Origin: Bacillota bacterium
GTDB lineage: Bacteria > Bacillota > Clostridia > Oscillospirales > Ruminococcaceae
Assembly (NCBI GenBank): GCA_023458875.1
Contig: JAEWXO010000039.1
Coordinates: 1 to 27,225 of the forward strand
Length of the DNA stretch: 27,225 nt
Reading direction: 5' to 3'
Part shown: piece after piece, positions 22,570 through 27,225 of the stretch
Layout of the letters: every line of letters starts with the position of its first letter
How positions within the stretch are numbered: position 1 is the stretch's first letter
The notes under the pieces: model-generated
Told to the model about the DNA's origin: nothing
Seen by the model: only the letters and a program-made list of their open reading frames with translations
Database searches by the model: none
Made by a program: the position numbers and the translations under genes

Positions 22570-23519
22570 AGATATTAAGTCAAGAATAACTGAACCCGAA
22601 ATAGGCAAAATTGTCGCCCTTGCCGCTGGCGACGGTTCGCCGGAGGGTGTATTAAAAGAAGCCGAAAAGTATCTCTCATCGGATCATCTGCATTTTTATG
22701 GCTGGCTTGACGGCGATAAAATCCTCGGCATTTGCGGGTTTGAAATTCATGCAGAAAAGATAGAGATTCACCTTATTGCGGTGGCGGAGGAACACCATCA
22801 TCAGGGTGTCGGCTCTGCGATGGTCACGGCATTGCGGAACACATATCATTTGCCGCTTGAAGCAGAGACAGATGATGACGCGGTCGGGTTTTATCGCAAG
22901 CGCGGCTTTGAAACAACAGCATTTCATCATCCTAAATGGGGTGTGACACGGCATACTTGCGTATTGAAATACCGTTGCCCGTGGGGTGACTCAGACGACG
23001 AGTTCATGCGGGAATACCACGACACCCAGTGGGGCAAGCCTTGCTTTGACGAGCGCGCCCTCTTTGAAATGTTGACACTAGAAGGCGCGCAGGCGGGGCT
23101 ATCTTGGTCTTGTGTGCTGCATAAGCGTGAGAGCTACCGCTTAGCATTCGACGATTGGGATGTTGTTAAAATTGCCGACTATGGTGAGGATAAAGTTATC
23201 GAACTATTGGCGAATCCGGGCATTATCCGCAACAAGCTGAAAATCCGCTCGACTATTCAAAATGCACAGGCGGTGCTTAAACTCGGTTCGCTATCCGATT
23301 TCATCTGGAGCTATGTGGATGGCAAACCTATTGTAAACGCATGGACTGACCAGCGCGAAATGCCCACTAAAACGGAATTGTCCGACAGAATAAGCAAGGA
23401 TATGAAAAAGCTGGGCTTTTTCGTTTGTGGGCAGTACGATTATATATTCCTATCTGCAAGCCATCGGCGTGGTCAATGACCATATTATGGGTTGTTCGTT
23501 TCGGGAGATTAGCGAATGA
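22562..23519 (+). pseudogene. GNAT acetyltransferase fused to 3-methyladenine DNA glycosylase I (Tag), frameshifted
   Basis: Residues 1-135 form a GNAT N-acetyltransferase with the acetyl-CoA loop HQGVGSAM at 80-87. From Arg138 the protein is Tag, which excises 3-methyladenine: RCPWGDSDDEF, YHDTQWG at 152-158, LEGAQAGLSW at 173-182 with catalytic-type Glu174, and NPGIIRNKLKI at 218-228. The frame leaves the Tag pattern after LGF (~286) and stops at 23479. Removing one T from the T5 run at 23417-23421 restores FSFVGSTIIYSYLQ, IGVVNDHIMGC and a stop at 23517-23519, overlapping the next ATG as ATGA. The zinc ligands in NDHIMGC are lost in the current frame. A real mutation or a homopolymer sequencing error would both explain this. 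Coordinates give the restored gene. Confidence 0.85.
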
Positions 23520-23707
23520 ACCAGATTAAATATACTGCCGAAGAACTCGCCGAAGCCCATCGCGCAGTGCTTTCCACTCTAAAGAAGTGTGAAAAGATGG
23601 ACACCAATAAACTGCCGCAAGCACAACGGACACTACTGGAACGGCGAATCTCCGCTTTGAAAATTGCGCTGAATTTGATTAGCGAAAAACTGGAGGATAT
23701 CTCATGA
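23516..23707 (+). CDS. Small helical protein of unknown function
   Basis: 63 residues, charged and predicted helical (YTAEELAEAHRAVLSTLKK then a heptad-like Leu/Ile pattern). It starts in an ATGA overlap with the restored Tag stop and ends in an ATGA overlap with DUF2200. This tight coupling on both sides supports it being a real gene. It has two cysteines or fewer, no membrane segment and no recognised domain. Confidence 0.65.
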   Translation: MNQIKYTAEELAEAHRAVLSTLKKCEKMDTNKLPQAQRTLLERRISALKIALNLISEKLEDIS

Positions 23708-24054
23708 CTAACGAACACGTTTATAAAATGATTTTCGCCGATGTCTATCCCTTGCTTGTGGCGAAAGCGGAGCGCAAAGGGCGAACCAAAAATGAAGTGG
23801 ACACCGTTATCTACTGGCTCACCGGCTACGATTCCGTCGGATTACAAGCACAGATTGAAAAACGCGTGGATATGCAGACATTCTACACCGAAGCCCCGCA
23901 GATAAACACGAATGTAAGCAAAATCACCGGCGTTATTTGCGGCTGCCGCGTGGAAGAAATCACCGACCCGATTTATCAAAAAGTCCGCTGGCTTGATAAA
24001 CTGGTGGATGAACTGGCTAAGGGTAAGGCGATGGAGAAAATTTTGAGAAAATAA
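23704..24054 (+). CDS. DUF2200 family protein
   Basis: 116 residues, the full domain: ADVYPLLVAKAERKGRTKNE near 12-31, VIYWLTGYD near 35-43, ITGVICGCRVEEI near 74-86 and the ending LDKLVDELAKGKAMEKIL. The family has no known function and occurs in Firmicutes and other bacteria as a small soluble protein. It starts in an ATGA overlap with the preceding small gene. Confidence 0.85.
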   Translation: MTNEHVYKMIFADVYPLLVAKAERKGRTKNEVDTVIYWLTGYDSVGLQAQIEKRVDMQTFYTEAPQINTNVSKITGVICGCRVEEITDPIYQKVRWLDKLVDELAKGKAMEKILRK

Positions 24055-24067
24055 AGGAGCACCTCTA

Positions 24068-24343
24068 TTGCAATACTTATTCATCTACCTTAGTATCTTC
24101 AGCGTGATTGCAATGATTATCACCCTGCACGATAAACGTGCCGCAAAAAAACGGCATTGGCGTCTCAAAGAACGCACCCTGCTGCTTGTGTCCGCCTCGG
24201 GCGGCTCAATTGCCATGCTGCTGACTATGCTTGCCGTTCGGCACAAAACCAAACACCCCAAATTTATGGGGGGCATTCCGGTGATGGTTGTTTTACAAAT
24301 TGCGGCGGTGCTTAGGATTTTACATTGGAGTGGTATGTTTTGA
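24068..24343 (+). CDS. DUF1294 small membrane protein
   Basis: 91 residues from a TTG start at 24068, supported by AAGGAG 8 bases upstream. It matches DUF1294: an N-terminal membrane helix (2-19), HDKRAAKKRHWRLKERTLL at 22-40, a second hydrophobic stretch (39-57), then RHKTKHPKFMGGIPV at 59-73 and a third helix. Function is unknown; some family members are fused to cold-shock domains. It ends overlapping the start of a 28-codon ORF. Confidence 0.82.
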   Translation: MQYLFIYLSIFSVIAMIITLHDKRAAKKRHWRLKERTLLLVSASGGSIAMLLTMLAVRHKTKHPKFMGGIPVMVVLQIAAVLRILHWSGMF

Positions 24344-24426
24344 GAGATTACAAACTGACTCGCAGCAGCCACAAAACCATCTCGCTGTATGTGCGTGATG
24401 AGCAGCTGACGCTGTTTGATTTGTAA
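24340..24426 (+). pseudogene. 28-codon remnant resembling the start of a YgjP-like metallopeptidase
   Basis: A TTG-initiated frame overlapping the DUF1294 stop (TTGA) reads RDYKLTRSSHKTISLYVRDE and ends shortly after with LTLFDL. The first ~20 residues resemble the N-terminal strands of YgjP-like (M48/WLM) metal-dependent hydrolases, whose next segment would be a V-R-A-P-like strand. The HExxH-bearing remainder is absent. It could be a deletion remnant or a tiny real gene. Confidence 0.35.
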
Positions 24427-24469
24427 GGATAAATCATGCACAAATATGAAAAAGCAGAAAGGACGTCAC

Positions 24470-24841
24470 ATGATGAAGTTAAATCATATCACATTAAATA
24501 TTAAGAGCATGGAGGCGTCGCTGAAGTTTTACAATAAACTGCTGAGGCTGCCCATTCAACATCGTTTTACCCCCTACCCCGGAACAGAGATTGTATTTCT
24601 GGGCGACGAAGGAATGGCAGTTGAGCTTATCTGCCGTGAGGAGCAGCACAACGTTTCTTTCGGCGAAGATATTTCCATCGGGTTTGCCGTCGAATCGCTG
24701 GAAGCTATACGCGCATTGCTGAGCGAAAACGGAATTGCCTGTGGGGAAACGATTACCGCTGGACTGCAAACGCGGTTTTTCTTTGTTAAAGATCCAGACG
24801 GAGTAAACGTGCAATTCATTGAACAAGGAAAGCCAACTTGA
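24470..24841 (+). CDS. VOC family (glyoxalase/dioxygenase superfamily) protein
   Basis: About 123 residues with the paired beta-alpha-beta-beta-beta VOC fold: KLNHITLNIKSMEASLKFY (metal-position His near the start), GTEIVFLGDEGMAVELI in the middle with a ligand-type Glu, and the ending FFFVKDPDGVNVQFIEQG, typical of lactoylglutathione-lyase-like proteins. The substrate is unknown. The start is 24470 or 24473; AAAGGA at 24458-24463 fits either. The upstream extension to 24416 is unlikely. Confidence 0.85.
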   Translation: MMKLNHITLNIKSMEASLKFYNKLLRLPIQHRFTPYPGTEIVFLGDEGMAVELICREEQHNVSFGEDISIGFAVESLEAIRALLSENGIACGETITAGLQTRFFFVKDPDGVNVQFIEQGKPT

Positions 24842-24865
24842 GTGATAAAAAAGAGAGGATTTTGT

Positions 24866-25198
24866 ATGGCTGATCATTCCTTCTTCAAATCCGTCTACGC
24901 CGCCGTGCGGCAAATCCCCGAAGGCAAGGTGGCGACCTACGGCGATATTGCGGCGGCAATCGGCTCTCCAAGGGCGTCACGGTCGGTCGGCTGGGCGTTG
25001 CACGTCAACCCGGAGCCGGTTATTACGCCGTGCCACCGCGTAGTAAATCGATTCGGTAAACTTTCCGAGAGCTTCGGCTTCGGAGGTATAGAAGAACAAC
25101 AGCGGCTGCTTAAACTTGAGGGTGTTGAAGTGGTTGACGGTATCGTTGACCTAAAAAAATACAGATATACGGGAGTATGGGATTATGTGGAAATGTGA
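24866..25198 (+). CDS. MGMT-family protein (O6-alkylguanine DNA alkyltransferase domain)
   Basis: 110 residues, only the C-terminal DNA-binding/active-site domain of Ogt/MGMT. Visible are IPEGKVATYGDIAAAIGSP at 17-35 (recognition helix region), RSVGWALHVNP at 39-49 and the active-site PCHRVV at 55-60 with acceptor Cys56. Small stand-alone versions include true methyltransferases and, when the Cys is changed, alkyltransferase-like damage sensors; the Cys is present here. The ATG at 24866 is chosen for its AGAGAGGA site; a GTG at 24842 is less likely. Together with Tag it gives the run two alkylation-repair genes. It overlaps the next gene by 14 bp. Confidence 0.9.
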   Translation: MADHSFFKSVYAAVRQIPEGKVATYGDIAAAIGSPRASRSVGWALHVNPEPVITPCHRVVNRFGKLSESFGFGGIEEQQRLLKLEGVEVVDGIVDLKKYRYTGVWDYVEM

Positions 25199-25601
25199 AA
25201 AATGCGGACGGGCGTTCAAAAACATAGAACAGAGCCATTATTGCGGTAAAATTGACAGTATTGACGCATATATTGCCGACCAGCCGGAGGAGGTACGCCC
25301 ATTGCTACAGCAAATCCGCGAAACAATCCGTGCCGCCGCACCGGAAGCAACCGAAAAAATCTCGTATCAGATGCCGACCTTTTGGCAGGCAAAGGTTGCC
25401 CCCCGGGGCGAAAACCTGATTCACTTTGCCGTGTTCAAAAAGCATATCGGGATTTACCCCGGAGGTGATGCGACGGCTGCATTTGCAGAGCGACTTACAG
25501 ACTACAAAACCAGCAAGGGTGCGATTCAGCTGCCGCTGGGCAAGCCAATTGATTTTGTACTGATTACCGATATTGTAAAGTGGAGGCTTGAACAGAAATG
25601 A
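25185..25601 (+). CDS. DUF1801/YdhG-like protein with N-terminal zinc finger
   Basis: 138 residues. An N-terminal zinc finger (Cys4, Cys7, His18, Cys20) precedes a DUF1801 domain: IADQPEEVRPLLQQIRETI, then KISYQMPTFW at 58-67, FAVFKKHIGIYPG at 81-93 and SKGAIQLPL at 109-117. This fold includes Bacillus Fra, an iron chaperone, and many proteins of unknown role. The start lies inside the MGMT gene. Confidence 0.87.
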   Translation: MWKCEKCGRAFKNIEQSHYCGKIDSIDAYIADQPEEVRPLLQQIRETIRAAAPEATEKISYQMPTFWQAKVAPRGENLIHFAVFKKHIGIYPGGDATAAFAERLTDYKTSKGAIQLPLGKPIDFVLITDIVKWRLEQK

Positions 25602-25948
25602 CCGTAACCATTAAAAACAACATCGCCATCGTCCGCAGTGACGAGGTTATTATCGTCGACGGACAGTCTGCGCTGGACTTCATTGCCACAGTTGGTTATG
25701 AGCATAATGTGCATAAAATTGCCGTCAACAAAGCCGCTGTCACCGAGGACTTTTTCAAGCTTTCCACGGGGCTTGCTGGCGATATCGTTCAGAAATTCGT
25801 CAATTACAATATACAGTTTGCCATCATCGGTGATTTTTCCGGGTATATAAGCAAGCCTCTTCACGATTATATTTACGAATGCAATCAGGGCAACCATCTA
25901 AATTTTGTTGCTACTGAAGAAGAAGCAATCACGCGATTGAGCGTATGA
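25598..25948 (+). CDS. DUF4180 family protein
   Basis: 116 residues with the DUF4180 pattern: an N-terminal beta-rich part (IVRSDEVIIVDGQSALDFIA), NKAAVTEDFFKLSTGLAGDI at 44-63, then KFVNYNIQFAIIGDFSGY. Soluble; function unknown. It starts in an ATGA overlap with DUF1801 and is the last gene of the packed run before a terminator. Confidence 0.87.
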   Translation: MTVTIKNNIAIVRSDEVIIVDGQSALDFIATVGYEHNVHKIAVNKAAVTEDFFKLSTGLAGDIVQKFVNYNIQFAIIGDFSGYISKPLHDYIYECNQGNHLNFVATEEEAITRLSV

Positions 25949-26011
25949 CCGCTGACTTGCAAGATGAAATAAACTCTCAACAGGACGACTTTGTTAATAA
26001 TAACCTCTGAT

Positions 26012-26034
26012 ATCCCGCTTCAGCGGGATTTTTT
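26012..26034 (+). terminator. Terminator of the cargo operon
   Basis: ATCCCGC-ttca-GCGGGAT followed by T6 (26029-26034), 63 bp after the DUF4180 stop. Confidence 0.85.
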
Positions 26035-26093
26035 ATTGCCCGGCAAGCTCTGTCCCATTTAAAATTTTAAGAATGCGGAATAGGGCAATTTGT

Positions 26094-26153
26094 GTCGGGA
26101 ATATAGTTTTGTACATCTGTGTGCTGTTTTTTCCACATCCATCATTTCCCGAC
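26094..26153. repeat. Spaced inverted repeat before the HTH/zinc-finger gene
   Basis: GTCGGGAA (26094-26101) and TTCCCGAC (26146-26153) are perfect complements 44 bp apart in the otherwise unoccupied 26035-26221 stretch. It could be a recombination or operator site or chance; nothing else is seen there. Confidence 0.3.
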
Positions 26154-26221
26154 GGCAAGTGTTTTGACTTTTGGCAGACACAGAGCGAACATATAACTGC
26201 GTAGCTATCGGAGGGGATTTT

Positions 26222-26647
26222 ATGACCGGCGAACAGAAACAAAGAATTTACATATTGCGAAAACAGAAAAAGAGCTTTGCGGAAATATCTGGAATCATCG
26301 GCATTCCGCGTAATACCATAAAGACATTCTGCTGGCGTTCGGGAATGACTGATGCTGACTTGGAAAATGGTTTTCAAAACAAAGGCTTCCGTGACTTTTG
26401 CAAAAATTGCGGTAAAGAACTTGAACAGAAATCGAAGTCCCGACCAAAAGTGTATTGCTCGGATCAATGCCGCCGCAAATGGTGGAACGAAAACCATGAC
26501 AAATTACGAAAAACCCCGGAGAATTTTCTCAAATGCATCATTTGCGGGGCGACCTTCCACGCCTATCCCAGCTAAAAGCGAAAATACTGCAGCCACCAGT
26601 GCTACATTACAGCCCGCTACGGCAACGAAGGAGGCGAAGAAAGTTGA
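26222..26647 (+). pseudogene. HTH + zinc-finger protein of the recombinase module, interrupted by TAA
   Basis: The start at 26222 has GGAGGGG 5-6 bases upstream. The N-terminus is a sigma-like HTH (MTGEQKQRIYILRKQKKSF, GIIGIPRNTIKTFCWRSG). Zinc-finger pairs follow: CKNCGKEL, YCSDQCRRKWWNENHD, and CIICGATF. TAA at 26573-26575 interrupts the frame. It then continues in phase with KRKYCSHQCYITARYG, completing the last Cys pair, and stops at 26645-26647. Relatives, as I recall them, keep this last pair, so a nonsense mutation is the simplest explanation. Such genes commonly precede SHOCT and recombinase genes in Clostridia integrative elements; their role is probably control of the element. Confidence 0.75.
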
Positions 26648-26823
26648 CCAGAGAAGAACTTTTCGCAGCCCAGTTCAATTTTTGCGCCGTCCTGTGGGTA
26701 GCCGGTTCACTTTATGCTGATGGCTTAATTTCAAAATCCGAGTACCATCAGATTAAGAAAATGTTTATCAAACACTATGACCCTCCGGTGAAGCTGGAAG
26801 GCGTGGAACCGGTGAAAAGGTGA
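26644..26823 (+). CDS. Small SHOCT-like protein of the recombinase module
   Basis: 59 residues from a TTG start overlapping the preceding stop (TTGA), with AAGGAGG about 15 bases upstream. It contains LYADGLISKSEYHQIKKMFI, matching the short SHOCT-like helical motif (G-I/L-I-S--E-). Such small ORFs sit directly upstream of large serine recombinases in Clostridia elements. The molecular role is unknown. Confidence 0.65.
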   Translation: MTREELFAAQFNFCAVLWVAGSLYADGLISKSEYHQIKKMFIKHYDPPVKLEGVEPVKR

Positions 26824-26877
26824 GTGTTTTCATTCATTTTATATTTAGAGAGAGCAGTAACTGAAAGGTGGGTACCT

Positions 26878-27099
26878 ATGCGAATCAGTAAAATTGAAGC
26901 GAAAGAGCAAGCCAAAGAGGGCAAAAAGCGCGTTGCCGCCTATACCCGTGTGTCCGACGGCAAAGACGCAATGCTGCATTCCCTGTCGGCGCAGATTATC
27001 TATTACAGCGAATATATCCAGCGAAACCTAGACTGGATATTCGTTTCGGTCTATGCGGATGAATACACGCCTTATGGACAAAACCCCAAAAGCCCTTGA
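26878..27099 (+). pseudogene. Large serine recombinase, N-terminal fragment
   Basis: 73 residues. RVAAYTRVSDGKDAMLHS carries the catalytic Ser motif (Y-x-R-V-S), and SLSAQIIYYSEYIQRN and FVSVYADE follow as in the resolvase domain of site-specific integrases. After YADE the family would continue with a G-T/S-G active-site strand and ~400 more residues. Instead unrelated residues follow and the frame stops at 27097-27099, inside the terminator hairpin of the neighbouring gene. The recombinase is therefore deleted by the right junction and inactive. Its ATG at 26878 follows AAAGGTGGG. Confidence 0.82.
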
Positions 27100-27133
27100 A
27101 TAGCCGATTTGCTCGGCTATTCAAGGGCTTTTT
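27088..27133. terminator. Long perfect terminator hairpin at the right junction
   Basis: A perfect 20-bp stem (27088-27107 with 27113-27132, left arm beginning AAAAGCCCTTGAATAGCC) with a 5-nt loop. T tracts occur in both directions, so it can end the minus-strand zinc-ribbon gene and plus-strand read-through. Confidence 0.9.
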
Positions 27134-27224
27134 ATTTTAATTCACATCCACATTTACCGCAAAATTGAGAACCGGAAACGACGGGCAGGCCACATTTAGG
27201 ACAAAACTTCATCTGAGGAACGCT
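27132..27224 (-). CDS. Zinc-ribbon protein, C-terminal end only (partial)
   Basis: The minus-strand frame is open to the window edge and ends at TAA (27132-27134). The last 30 residues are SVPQMKFCPKCG, then a short spacer and FCGKCGCELK: two CxxC knuckles of a C-terminal zinc ribbon. Many Firmicutes proteins, including SPFH-domain proteins, end in this way. The main domain lies beyond the window, so the function cannot be named. Its terminator abuts the truncated recombinase. Confidence 0.75.
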   Translation of the reverse strand, partial: SVPQMKFCPKCGLPVVSGSQFCGKCGCELK

Positions 27225-27225
27225 C

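Larger units (their letters stand above)
17460..27085. mobile_element. Degraded phage/integrative-element region with cargo operon
   Basis: The left border is the break inside IS66 tnpA. The right border is the break in a serine recombinase at about 27070-27087. Inside, GC content and GC-ending codons are visibly higher than on both sides. Phage-type genes lie at the left (DUF4314/DUF5049, HNH) and recombinase-module genes at the right. At least four genes are broken (internal TGA, chimeric HTH, frameshifted Tag, internal TAA), so the element is probably no longer mobile. The exact borders and any attachment sites cannot be fixed from one sequence. Confidence 0.7.

Noticed and set aside
26033..26497. 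154-codon minus-strand open frame before the recombinase module
   Set aside because: Half of it is antisense to the HTH/zinc-finger gene and the rest covers the intergenic gap; no ribosome binding site or recognisable motif.

Overview
The window looks like chromosome from a low-GC, anaerobic, fibre-degrading Clostridia member, most likely Ruminococcus or a close relative (Oscillospiraceae). The reasons are tandem lichenase-type GH16 domains beside a GH5 glucanase, the DapL route to meso-diaminopimelate, a desulfoferrodoxin-type domain, strong GGAGG ribosome binding sites with some TTG starts, and AT-rich consensus sigma-A promoters. The genus is inferred from gene content. No rRNA, tRNA or CRISPR array was seen.

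Positions 1-17100 are resident chromosome. (a) 1-2054: the end of a secreted GH16 beta-glucanase and a GH5 glycosidase, closed by a strong hairpin terminator. (b) 2071-5635: an AraC-type regulator divergent from an 840-residue protein that fuses a sugar-phosphate isomerase/epimerase-type TIM barrel to an acyl-CoA synthetase. (c) 5780-6601: a minus-strand C39-like peptidase lipoprotein. (d) 6798-9738: dapF, dapL and a pyridoxal/pyridoxamine kinase, apparently one operon; the kinase makes the PLP cofactor that DapL uses. (e) 10132-13098: an HTH-desulfoferrodoxin fusion and a compact UvrA-like ABC ATPase, each with its own promoter. (f) 13349-16919: a three-gene operon with an XpaC-like coiled-coil membrane protein, a membrane-anchored binding-protein/VWA protein and a TelA-family protein.

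Scattered through 5714-17000, all in the same orientation, are five copies (one truncated) of a 55-58 nt intergenic element. They share a fixed core and a foldable three-helix layout, and two copies show compensatory base changes in one hairpin. I do not recognise the element as a named RNA family. It is the best candidate here for something undescribed.

From about 17470 to about 27080 the base composition and codon use change to a visibly higher GC. This is a degraded mobile region. On the left it abuts a truncated IS66 tnpA. It begins with phage-type genes (DUF4314/DUF5049, an HNH endonuclease, a gene with an internal TGA). On the right it ends with a zinc-finger/HTH gene broken by TAA, a SHOCT-like ORF and the first ~60 residues of a serine recombinase, cut off at the terminator of a neighbouring minus-strand zinc-ribbon gene. 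In the middle, 20178-25948 is a run of about 14 small, tightly packed, often overlapping genes: HD hydrolase, deformylase-like, YbaK, nitroreductase, YjbR, GNAT-Tag fusion (frameshifted), DUF2200, DUF1294, VOC, MGMT, DUF1801, DUF4180 and two small ORFs. It reads as one cargo operon with a DNA-alkylation-repair, redox and quality-control flavour.
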